Assembly (NCBI GenBank): GCA_035763085.1
Contig: DASUBV010000351.1
Span: 1-5,307 of the forward strand
Source of the DNA: DASUBV01 sp035763085
GTDB taxonomy: Bacteria; Actinomycetota; Actinomycetes; Streptosporangiales; Streptosporangiaceae
Length of the DNA stretch: 5,307 bases
Direction: 5' to 3'
Made by a program: the position numbers and the translations under genes. Below are positions 1 to 5,307 of the stretch, one piece after another. Under the pieces are notes generated by a model. It ran no database searches. It was given only the letters and a program-made list of their open reading frames with translations, and was not told the origin of the DNA. Every line of letters starts with the position of its first letter. Positions within the stretch are counted from its first letter, which is position 1.

Positions 1-1902
1 GCCGCCCAGTACCGGACCGCGTCCGTTCCGTATTCGGCCAGCAGGTCCGCGGCCGTGACCACGTTCCCGGTGGACTTGGACATCTTCTTGCGGTCCGGGT
101 CCACGATCCAGCCCGAGATCGCCGCGTGCCGCCAGGGCAGCTCACCAGTCTCCGACTGGCCCCGCAGGACGGTATAGAACAGCCAGGTCCGGATGATCTC
201 GTGGGCCTGCGGGCGCAGGTCCATCGGGTACACCTGCGGCAGCACGTCGTCGGGCGTGCTCCAGCCCGCCGCGATCTGCGGCGTCAGCGACGAGGTCGTC
301 CAGGTGTCCATGATGTCGGGGTCGGCGGTGAACCCGCCGGGCTGGTCCCGCTGGCCCGCCTGGTAGCCGGGCGGCACGTCGGCCGCCGGGTCCACTGGCA
401 GGCTGGCGTCGTCGGGCAGGATCGGCCGGCCGCGATCCGGCTGGCCGCTGTCGCCGACCGGGTACCACACCGGGATCGGCACGCCGAAGTACCGCTGCCG
501 GCTGATCAGCCAGTCGCCGGACAGGCCGTCCACCCAGTTCTCGAACCGGGACCGCATGTGCGCCGGGTGCCAGGTCAGCTCGCGGCCGCGGGTCAGCATC
601 CGGGCCCGGAGCTGCTCGTCCCGCGCGCCGTTGCGGATGTACCACTGGCGGGTGGTGACGATCTCCAGCGGCAGGTCGCCTCGCTCATAGAACTTCACCG
701 GGTGCCGGATCGCCTCGGGCTCGCCGCGCACTGCACCGGCCTCCTGCAGCAGGCTGGTGATCTGCCGCCGGGCCCGGCGCGCCGGGAGCCCGGCGAGCTG
801 GGCGTACGCGGCCCGGCCGGCGGCCGAGGTGATCCCCGGCGGCGGCTCGGGCAGCACCCGGCCATCCCGGCCGATCACCGGCCGGGTCTCCAGCTGCAGG
901 TCCCGCCACCAGGTCACGTCGACGGTGTCGCCGAACGTGCAGACCATCGCGATGCCGGTGCCCTTGTCCGGGTCGGCCAGCCGGTGCGCCAGGATCGGCA
1001 CGGTCACGCCGAACAGCGGCGAGCTGGCGAAGGAGCCGAACAGGCCCTGGTACCGCTCGTCGTCGGGGTGCGCCACCAGCGCCACGCAGCCCGGCAGCAG
1101 CTCGGGCCGGGTCGTGGCGATGACCACCACGTCAGACGGCGAGGCGCCGGGCGAACTGGACGGCGAGGTGCCCGGAGTCAGCCCGAACGCCAGCCGGGTC
1201 AGCGTCCCGGCCATCTCCCGGTCCTCGGTCTCGGCCTGCGCCACCGCCGTGCCGAAGGTCACGTCCCACAGCGACGGGCCCTCCGCCTGGTAGGCGTCAT
1301 CCCTGGCCAGGTCGCGCAGGAACACCCGCTGCGAGATCGCCTGGGCCCGGTCATCGATGGTCCGGTAGGCCAGGTCCCAGTCCACCGACAGGCCCAGCCG
1401 CCGCCAGGCCGCGGCGAACAAGGCCTCGTCCGCCTCGGTCAGCTCCCGGCACAGCTCGACGAAGTTGCGCCGCGACACCGGCACCTGGTCGGCCGGGGCG
1501 ACCGGCTTCGAGCCGCCGCGCGCCGGCGGCTGCAGGCCCGGCTGGTAGGGGAGTGCGGGGTCACACCGGACGCCGTAGTAGTTCTGGACCCGGCGTTCGG
1601 ACGGCAGCCCGTTATCGTCCCACCCGACCGGATAGAACACCTGACGGCCGCGCATCCGCTGGAACCGCGCGATGGTGTCGGTCTGGGTGTAAGAGAAGAC
1701 GTGCCCGATGTGGAGGGACCCGCTGGCGGTCAGCGGGGGAGTGTCGATGGCGTAGACGTCCTCGCGCCGGGCGGAGCGGTCAAACTTGTACTACACGCTC
1801 CTTAGCCCACGCCTGCGTCCACTTGTCCTCCATACCATCAAGTGTCGGCTTGGCCCCCCGCGCGGCGGCGGCCGCTGCGCTGCGGCCCGTGTTGGTGCTC
1901 AT
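1..1902 (-). CDS. valS: Valyl-tRNA synthetase, N-terminal part, with an apparent single-base frameshift near the start
   Basis: Charges tRNA-Val with valine in the cytoplasm and edits mischarged threonine. The reverse strand encodes about 630 residues, and the C-terminal anticodon-binding region lies beyond the left edge. Class I signatures are clear: SLHIGHVFS (HIGH at 1712-1701) and KKMSKSTGN (KMSKS at 86-72). GWDDNGLPSERRVQNYYGVRCDP-type residues follow HIGH, and an editing (CP1) domain with ATTRPELLP comes next. From memory this resembles the archaeal/alpha-proteobacterial type of ValS that also occurs in actinobacteria. The chosen ATG (1902-1900) sits 6 nt after a TAGGCT box, and the early residues LDGMEDKWTQAW fit the family. 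The ATG frame ends at a TGA (1782-1780) after 40 codons. The ValS frame resumes at TAC (1790-1788) and is open without another break to base 1. Removing one base near 1792 restores Glu-Arg-Val-Tyr-Lys-Phe-Asp-Arg. No start codon lies between the break and HIGH. The gene is therefore either disrupted or carries a sequencing error. Identity is very secure; intactness is not. Confidence 0.93.
1780..1797 (-). other. Frame break in valS (one extra base)
   Basis: Read on the minus strand, the start frame goes GAG CGT GTA GTA CAA GTT TGA. Deleting the A at about 1792 gives CGT GTG TAC AAG TTT GAC, which joins the start codon to the long ValS frame. In the ValS frame the unaltered sequence has TAG (1793-1791) directly before TAC, so no start-free reading passes through. 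The break is a +1 insertion. It could be a true mutation, a base-calling or assembly error, or less likely a translational shift. Confidence 0.8.
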
Positions 1903-1914
1903 GCTCCTAGCCTA
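1903..1914 (-). promoter_or_regulatory. Leaderless-type -10 box of valS
   Basis: On the minus strand TAGGCT (1914-1909) fits the actinobacterial TANNNT -10 pattern. It is followed by 6 nt (AGGAGC) and then the ATG, so transcription would begin at or next to the start codon. The AGGAG looks like a ribosome-binding site but is only 1 nt from ATG, too close for normal use. No good -35 hexamer is seen at 17-18 nt. Confidence 0.5.
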
Positions 1915-1940
1915 TCCGGGCCGGGGTCCGGCTCGCCGCG

Positions 1941-1950
1941 GCATTAATGC
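1941..1950. promoter_or_regulatory. Perfect 10-bp palindrome GCATTAATGC between the divergent promoters
   Basis: GCATTAATGC is its own reverse complement and is the most AT-rich stretch in the valS/GNAT intergenic region. It lies 1 nt upstream of the GNAT -35 hexamer and about 27 nt upstream of the valS -10 box. The position would suit an operator acting on either promoter, but this is inferred from symmetry and location only; the flanking bases do not extend the palindrome. Confidence 0.3.
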
Positions 1951-1951
1951 G

Positions 1952-1987
1952 TTGAGCCGGGCGGATGCGCGCCCTAGGGTCCGCCCT
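1952..1987 (+). promoter_or_regulatory. Promoter of the GNAT gene, leaderless
   Basis: TTGAGC (1952-1957), a 17-nt spacer, and TAGGGT (1975-1980) make a good housekeeping-sigma promoter for an actinobacterium. Only 7 nt separate the -10 box from the ATG at 1988, so the transcript should start at or within a base or two of the start codon. No Shine-Dalgarno sequence is present in the 7 nt CCGCCCT. Confidence 0.7.
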
Positions 1988-2887
1988 ATGACGGTCGCGA
2001 TCCGGCTCGTCAGCACCGACGAGGACTACGCCGCCTGGCGGCAGGTGCGCATGGCCGTGCTGCCGTACGAGCGCGCCGACCCCGTCGAGTCGCTGCGTGC
2101 CCAGGCCGGCCCCCGGCACCGGTTCCTGCTCGCCGAGGCGGACGGCGTGCTGGCCGGCTCCGGGGCGGTCGGCCAGTCCCAGATGGCGGGCCTCGGCGCG
2201 GTCGCGCCCCGGGTGCTGCCGGACTGGCGGCGCCGCGGCGTCGGCACGGCCCTCCTGAGCGAGCTGGCAAGGCGGGCGGCCGCGATGGGATTCACCGTGG
2301 TCAGTAGCCACGTCGATGATCCCGGCTCGGTCCGCTTCGCGGAGCGGTTCGGGTTCGCTGAGGCGGACCGGCAGGTCGAGCAGGTGCGGGTGATCGGCGA
2401 TGAGCCGGCGCCGCGGGTGCCGGACGGCGTCGAGATCGTCCGGGTCAGCGAGCGGCCCGGGCTGTGGCGCGCCGTCTACCCGGTCGTGGGCACGCAGGCG
2501 TTCCAGGACATGGCCCTGGATAAGCCGCTGGAGGTCAGCCTCGAGCAATGGGAGCGCGACTGGATCAGTGACCCAGACGCGGTTTTCGTGGCCCTGGCCG
2601 GCGGCGAGGTGATCGGCTGCGCCGGGCTGCTGCCCGACCCCGACATCCCCGACCGGGCCGAGAACGCGCTGACCGCCGTGCGCCGGGACTGGCGCCGCCG
2701 CGGCGTGGCCGCCGCGCTCAAGCGCTGCACCCTGGCCTGGGCCGCCGACCACGGCCTGCGCGAGGTCTACACCTGGACCCAGCGCGGCAACGACGACATG
2801 CGCGCGCTGAACACGCACCTGGGCTACTTCACCCGCACCGAGAGCCTCACCATGCGCGCCGCCCTGCCGCTGCCCGGCCTGTCCTGA
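1988..2887 (+). CDS. Two-domain GNAT-family N-acetyltransferase
   Basis: A 299-residue cytoplasmic protein that should transfer an acetyl group from acetyl-CoA to an amine; the substrate is not known. Two GNAT domains lie in tandem. The first covers about residues 1-130 with the acetyl-CoA motif VLPDWRRRGVGTALLSEL (RRRGVG at 81-86) and a closing FAERFGF. The second covers about residues 146-293 with VRRDWRRRGVAAALKR (RRRGVA at 236-241) and NTHLGYF near 275-281. Both keep the R/Q-x-x-G-x-G/A loop, the second with Ala in the last position. The start at 1988 is chosen because it follows a promoter by 7 nt. The frame is open further upstream, but that reading would run antisense through valS. Length and two-domain layout recall mycothiol synthase MshD, but the C-terminal region here lacks the motif pattern I associate with MshD, so no symbol is given. 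The gene appears monocistronic, with a hairpin right after the stop. The family call is secure. Confidence 0.9.
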   Translation: MTVAIRLVSTDEDYAAWRQVRMAVLPYERADPVESLRAQAGPRHRFLLAEADGVLAGSGAVGQSQMAGLGAVAPRVLPDWRRRGVGTALLSELARRAAAMGFTVVSSHVDDPGSVRFAERFGFAEADRQVEQVRVIGDEPAPRVPDGVEIVRVSERPGLWRAVYPVVGTQAFQDMALDKPLEVSLEQWERDWISDPDAVFVALAGGEVIGCAGLLPDPDIPDRAENALTAVRRDWRRRGVAAALKRCTLAWAADHGLREVYTWTQRGNDDMRALNTHLGYFTRTESLTMRAALPLPGLS

Positions 2888-2892
2888 CGCCT

Positions 2893-2943
2893 GCGCTCCG
2901 GCGGGCAGCGCCGGCGCTCCGGGAGGCGCCGCCCGCGCTCCGG
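2893..2943 (+). repeat. Three direct repeats of GCGCTCCGG at exact 21-bp spacing
   Basis: GCGCTCCGG occurs at 2893-2901, 2914-2922 and 2935-2943. Each copy is followed by NNGG, giving a 13-bp consensus GCGCTCCGGNNGG with eleven fixed bases. The 21-bp step equals two helical turns, so all copies face the same side of the DNA. They lie 61 to 111 bp upstream of the aldo/keto reductase start codon. Parts of the first two units also take part in the hairpin at 2901-2936. Role unknown; protein-binding sites for the downstream promoter are one possibility. Confidence 0.6.
2901..2936 (+). terminator. Strong imperfect hairpin after the GNAT gene
   Basis: GCGGGCAGCGCC (2901-2912) pairs with GGCGCCGCCCGC (2925-2936) in a 12-bp stem with one A-C mismatch and a 12-nt loop. 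It begins 13 nt after the GNAT stop. There is no T-run afterwards, as is common for actinobacterial terminators. It probably ends GNAT transcription, though this is inferred from structure and position. Confidence 0.5.
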
Positions 2944-2990
2944 ATGGTCGCGGGTGTGCGCTATCGCCCCGATTGTTCGCCTCAGGCCCG

Positions 2991-3003
2991 TAGGGTCGTA
3001 GCC
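2991..3003 (+). promoter_or_regulatory. Leaderless-type -10 box of the aldo/keto reductase gene
   Basis: TAGGGT (2991-2996) lies 7 nt before the ATG at 3004, the same box and gap as the GNAT promoter. No recognisable -35 hexamer is found 16-18 nt upstream (the sequence there is around CCCGAT), so this promoter may be weak or need an activator. The 7 nt CGTAGCC contain no ribosome-binding site. Confidence 0.6.
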
Positions 3004-4032
3004 ATGCAGACGCGGGTACTCGGCAGCACCGGAGTGAAGGTCAGCCAGCTATGCCTGGGCGCCATGATGTTCGGCTCCTGGGGCAATCGCGACCACGACG
3101 AGTCCGTCCGGATCATCCGCAAGGCCCTGGACTCCGGCATCAACTTCATCGACACCGCCGACGTCTACTCCGGCGGCGAGTCCGAGGAGATCGTCGGCAA
3201 GGCGCTGGCCGGCGGGCGGCGCGAGCACATCGTGCTGGCCACCAAGGCGCACGGCACCATGGGCGCGGACCCCAACCAGCAGGGCAACTCGCGGCGCTGG
3301 CTGATCCGCGAGTGCGAGGCCAGTCTGCGGCGGCTGGGCACCGACTACATCGACCTGTATCAGATCCACCGGCCCGACCCCGCCGCCGCCGTCGACGAGA
3401 CCCTCGGCGCGCTCAGCGACCTGATCCGGGCCGGCAAGGTCCTCTACGCCGGCAGCTCCACCTTCCCGGCCTCGCAGATCGTCGAGGCGCAGTGGACGGC
3501 GGAGCGCCGCGGCCGGGAGCGGTTCGTGTGCGAGCAGCCGCCGTACTCGATCCTGGTGCGCGGCATCGAGGCCGAGGTCCTGCCCGCCTGCCAGCGTTAC
3601 GGGATGGGCGTGATCCCGTGGAGCCCGCTGGCCGGCGGCTGGCTGTCGGGGCGCTACCGGGCCGGCGCCGAGCTTCCGGCCAGCAGCCGGGCGCAGCGCC
3701 TGCCGCACCGGTTCGACCTGTCGCTGCCCGGCAACCAGGCCAAGCTGGCCGCCGCCGAGCAGCTGGCCCTGCTCGCCGCCGAGGCCGGCCTGTCGCTGAT
3801 CCACCTGGCCATCGCGTTCGTGCTCAACCACCCGGCCGTCACCGCGCCGATCATCGGGCCGCGCACCATGGAGCAGCTCGACAGCCAGGTCGGTTCCGCC
3901 GACGTCGTACTCGGCAGCGACGTGCTGGACCGGATCGACGAGATCGTCCCGCCCGGCGTCAATCTCAACCCGGCCGACCGCGGCTACGACACTCCCGCCC
4001 TGGTCAGCCCGGCCCTGCGCCGCCGCGGCTGA
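3004..4032 (+). CDS. Aldo/keto reductase
   Basis: A complete 342-residue soluble oxidoreductase of the AKR superfamily, expected to reduce an aldehyde or ketone with NADPH in a single-domain (beta/alpha)8 barrel. The N-terminus MQTRVLGSTGVKVSQLCLGA is typical. The catalytic tetrad is visible: Asp50 and Tyr55 in FIDTADVYSGGESE, Lys81 in VLATKAHG, and His122 in YQIHRPDP. Cofactor-binding segments SPLAGGWLSGRY (about 207-218) and IIGPRTMEQLDSQV (about 283-296) are in place. The start at 3004 is preferred over an in-frame GTG or ATG up to 60 nt upstream, because homologues begin at MxxRxLGxTG and a -10 box lies 7 nt before it. The extra upstream residues resemble no AKR sequence. It reads like the broad YajO/Tas/IolS-like group, and the substrate cannot be told. 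It has its own promoter, so it is probably not co-transcribed with the GNAT gene. Confidence 0.95.
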   Translation: MQTRVLGSTGVKVSQLCLGAMMFGSWGNRDHDESVRIIRKALDSGINFIDTADVYSGGESEEIVGKALAGGRREHIVLATKAHGTMGADPNQQGNSRRWLIRECEASLRRLGTDYIDLYQIHRPDPAAAVDETLGALSDLIRAGKVLYAGSSTFPASQIVEAQWTAERRGRERFVCEQPPYSILVRGIEAEVLPACQRYGMGVIPWSPLAGGWLSGRYRAGAELPASSRAQRLPHRFDLSLPGNQAKLAAAEQLALLAAEAGLSLIHLAIAFVLNHPAVTAPIIGPRTMEQLDSQVGSADVVLGSDVLDRIDEIVPPGVNLNPADRGYDTPALVSPALRRRG

Positions 4033-4046
4033 GCGCGGGAGCCGCG
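4024..4046 (+). terminator. Hairpin overlapping the aldo/keto reductase stop codon
   Basis: CGCGGCT (4024-4030) pairs perfectly with AGCCGCG (4040-4046) around a 9-nt loop containing most of the stop codon. The stem is followed by AGGTTGTT, a short T-containing stretch. It could act as a modest intrinsic terminator for the reductase. The small stem and broken T-run make this tentative. Confidence 0.4.
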
Positions 4047-4049
4047 AGG

Positions 4050-4228
4050 TTGTTCCGCCTGCGCTGGCCCGGGCCGGTGCGCCCGCCACGGGGCCGGCCC
4101 GCGGCCGCGGCGGCGGCGGCCCTGCTCGGCGCCGCGTCCCCGGCCGCGTGCTCTGACCGAGGACTTCGACTTCAGCCAGCAGCCGCGCGCGCCGGTCCTG
4201 ATGCCGTCGGCCAGTACCAGCGGGCTGA
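4050..4228 (+). pseudogene. Possible 5' fragment of a lipoprotein gene, frame-broken and truncated
   Basis: From a TTG at 4050, 8 nt after GGGAG, the frame encodes an Arg-containing n-region (FRLRWPGPVRPPRGR), an Ala/Leu-rich stretch (AAAAAAALLGAA) and SPAAC, which resembles a lipobox with its Cys codon at 4149-4151. This is what a lipoprotein signal peptide looks like. After CysSerAsp the acidic and polar continuation EDFDFSQQPRAPVLMPSAS is found one frame over, from 4159. Removing one C from the CC at 4157-4158 would join the two. The sequence then meets the amine oxidase fragment at about 4229 and never reaches a stop of its own. I do not recognise the mature protein. A GC-rich spacer can mimic an Ala-rich signal peptide by chance, so the call is weak. 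Confidence 0.35.
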
Positions 4229-5071
4229 TTCGCCTGCGAGCCGGGCGACCTGTCGCTGTTGCACGTGCTGTTCTACTCCCATGCGGCCGGCTCGTTCGAG
4301 AAGCTGATCGCCACCTCGGGCGGCGCCCAGCAGGATCGCCTGGCCGGCGGCTCGTGGCTGATTGCCGGGCGGCTGGCGGACCGGCTCGGCCTGGAGGTGG
4401 TGAGGCTAGGCCAGCCCGTGACCCGGATCCAGTCCGCGGACGACGCGGTCACCGCGGTGACCCAGTCCGGTCAGTTCACCGGCCGCCGGGTCATCGTGGC
4501 GGTGCCGCCGCACCTGGCCGGCCGCATCGACTACGAGCCGGCTCTGCCGCCGGGCCGTGAGCAGCTCACTCAGCGCGCCCCGATGGGCTCGGTGATCAAG
4601 TGCCAGGTCATCTACGACGAGCCGTTCTGGCGCGCCGCCGGGCTGACCGGCCAGGCCACCGGCGACGGACTCGGCGCCCGGGTGGTGTTCGACGGCTCCC
4701 CGCCCGACGGCTCGCCCGGCGTGCTGACCGCGTTCGTGGAGGGTGACCAGGCCCGGACCCTGAGCAGAGCCAGCGCTGCGAAGCGCCGGCACATCGTGCT
4801 GGAGTCGCTGGTACGGTACTTTGGCCCGCGAGCCCGGCAGCCCGCGGACTTCCTGGAGCTCGACTGGCAGCGGGAACGGTGGACCGGCGGCTGCTACGGA
4901 ACCCTGTTCGGGCCGAACGTGTGGACCAGGTACGGCCACGCGCTGCGCGAGCCGGCCGGGCCGGTGCACTGGGCGGGCACGGAGACGGCCACGGCCTGGT
5001 GCGGCTACATGGACGGCGCGGTCCGGTCCGGGGAGCGGGCCGCCGCCGAGGTCATCGCCGCGCTGGGCTGA
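4229..5071 (+). pseudogene. Flavin monoamine oxidase, C-terminal fragment (N-terminal FAD-binding half missing)
   Basis: Encodes the last 280 residues of a flavin-containing amine oxidase, an enzyme that oxidises amines to imines/aldehydes with release of hydrogen peroxide. The fragment begins FACEPGDLSLLHVLFYSHAA. It continues with GGAQQDRLAGGS, VAVPPHL and MGSVIKCQVIYDEPFW, and ends with TGGCYG and WAGTETATAWCGYMDGA. This order matches the C-terminal part of MAO A/B-like proteins. The Cys at 4892-4894 matches the one bearing covalent FAD in mammalian MAO, and the WAGTET segment (from 4970) is the conserved FAD contact. The usual roughly 170-180 N-terminal residues, including the GxGxxG dinucleotide-binding motif, are absent from the window. 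An in-frame TGA (4226-4228) lies immediately upstream of the homology. Internal TTG (4259) or GTG (4265) starts have no ribosome-binding site and would still give a protein without the FAD Rossmann fold. Family identity is very likely; function is very likely lost. Confidence 0.88.
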
Positions 5072-5077
5072 GGCACG

Positions 5078-5091
5078 GGCCTGATCAGGCC
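5078..5091. terminator. 14-bp palindrome between convergent genes, possible bidirectional terminator
   Basis: GGCCTGATCAGGCC is a perfect palindrome that could fold with a 5-bp stem and GATC loop. It lies 7 nt after the oxidase-fragment stop and overlaps the stop codon of the minus-strand gene. The location between convergent 3' ends suits a shared terminator, but the stem is short and there is no T-run. Confidence 0.35.
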
Positions 5092-5307
5092 GCGGGCGGC
5101 TCCGCGGGCAGGCCGAAGGCAGCCAGCAGCGCCGGGTCGTTGAACGACACCACGCCGCCGATGCGCCCGGCCCTGATCGTGAGCACCTGGATCCCGTGCG
5201 CCCGCAGCCGCCCGGACTCATCCCGCATGTAGGTGGCGAATCCCGGCTGCCCGTTGGCCGCCACCGGGATCAGCCGGAACCGGCCCGGCTCGGTCAGCAC
5301 CTGCGCG
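5085..5307 (-). CDS. C-terminal SnoaL-like domain, probably of an ECF sigma factor (SigG-like); 5' end outside window
   Basis: About 74 C-terminal residues are visible, and the frame stays open to the right edge, so the start lies outside. The sequence contains FRLIPVAANGQPGFATYMRD, then HGIQVLTIRAGRIGGVVSF, then NDPALLAAFGLP at the end. From memory this pattern (ANGQPAF, IQVLT, GRI, F-DPALF-FGLP) is typical of the SnoaL-like (NTF2-fold) tail of actinobacterial sigma-70 family factors of the SigG/SigJ kind, in which the tail modulates sigma activity in place of a separate anti-sigma factor. No sigma-2 or sigma-4 helices can be seen here, so a stand-alone SnoaL-like protein remains possible. 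The GTG at 5300-5298 is internal to the domain and is not taken as a start. It converges on the oxidase fragment with a 13-nt gap. Confidence 0.65.
   Translation of the reverse strand, partial: AQVLTEPGRFRLIPVAANGQPGFATYMRDESGRLRAHGIQVLTIRAGRIGGVVSFNDPALLAAFGLPAEPPAA

Noticed and set aside
1780..1800. RF2-like programmed +1 frameshift in valS (GTT TGA C resembles the prfB site CTT TGA C, with an AAGGAG upstream)
   Set aside because: In prfB the Shine-Dalgarno-like element sits about 3 nt from the shift codon; here it is 12 nt away. The Tyr-Lys-Phe lost by shifting at GTT is what the family normally has at this place, so a plain inserted base is simpler. No such regulation of valS is known to me.
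126..1805. 559-codon open frame on the plus strand opposite valS
   Set aside because: It is antisense to a securely identified synthetase. Its Arg/Pro/Gly/His-rich composition is what GC-rich third positions give in reverse, and it shows no recognisable domain.
1553..1987. Longer N-terminus for the GNAT protein
   Set aside because: The frame is open upstream, but the extension runs antisense through valS, and a good promoter with a leaderless start sits directly before 1988.
1988..2887. Mycothiol synthase (mshD) identity for the two-domain GNAT
   Set aside because: Length and domain layout fit, but the second domain lacks the YVExDNxxAxxxYxxLGF pattern I associate with MshD.
2944..3003. Earlier start for the aldo/keto reductase at 2944
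   Set aside because: The extra 20 residues do not resemble the family, and the -10 box lies inside that stretch, 7 nt before the canonical MQTRVLGSTG start.
3049..4089. 346-codon minus-strand frame opposite the aldo/keto reductase, and a similar 303-codon frame at 1907-2818 opposite the GNAT gene
   Set aside because: Both are antisense shadows of well-supported genes, with low-complexity Gly/Ala/Arg/Asp content and no known motifs.
4201..4560. 119-codon frame overlapping the start of the oxidase fragment
   Set aside because: Its first codons are the out-of-frame continuation of the lipoprotein-like piece and the rest is an Arg/Pro/Gly-rich shadow of the oxidase frame.
4406..5221. 271-codon minus-strand frame opposite the oxidase fragment
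   Set aside because: It overlaps both the oxidase homology and the sigma-factor tail in the wrong frame and has no motif of its own.

Overview
The window reads as chromosomal DNA of a high-GC actinobacterium. Base composition is strongly GC-rich with G or C at most third codon positions, the genes start at or next to their -10 boxes (leaderless style), and the encoded proteins look actinobacterial. The exact lineage cannot be fixed from this sequence. A soil Streptosporangiales-like organism would fit, but that is a guess.

Layout from left to right. (1) Bases 1-1902, minus strand: valyl-tRNA synthetase (valS), N-terminal two thirds, running off the left edge. Both class I signatures are present, but the frame is broken by one extra base about 37 codons after the start. 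(2) Bases 1903-1987: a short divergent promoter region with leaderless-type -10 boxes on both strands and a 10-bp AT-containing palindrome. (3) Bases 1988-2887, plus strand: a two-domain GNAT acetyltransferase. (4) Bases 2888-3003: a GC-rich spacer with a strong imperfect hairpin, three copies of a 9-bp direct repeat at exactly 21-bp spacing, and a leaderless -10 box. (5) Bases 3004-4032, plus strand: an intact NADPH-type aldo/keto reductase ending in a small hairpin. (6) Bases 4033-4228: what looks like the beginning of a lipoprotein gene, itself frame-broken. (7) Bases 4229-5071: the C-terminal 280 codons of a flavin monoamine oxidase with no N-terminal FAD-binding half. (8) Bases 5085-5307, minus strand: the C-terminal SnoaL-like domain of what is probably an ECF sigma factor, running off the right edge and convergent with the oxidase fragment.

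The genes do not form an obvious pathway or operon. valS is housekeeping, the GNAT and the aldo/keto reductase each have their own promoter, and the oxidase piece is a remnant. An amine oxidase makes aldehydes and an aldo/keto reductase can reduce them, so the two could once have been linked, but nothing visible proves it. No mobile element, CRISPR array, tRNA or other RNA gene was seen.

I found no convincing new biological system. The points most worth checking are the frame break in valS, the fused gene remnants around 4050-4260, and the 21-bp-phased repeats upstream of the reductase.
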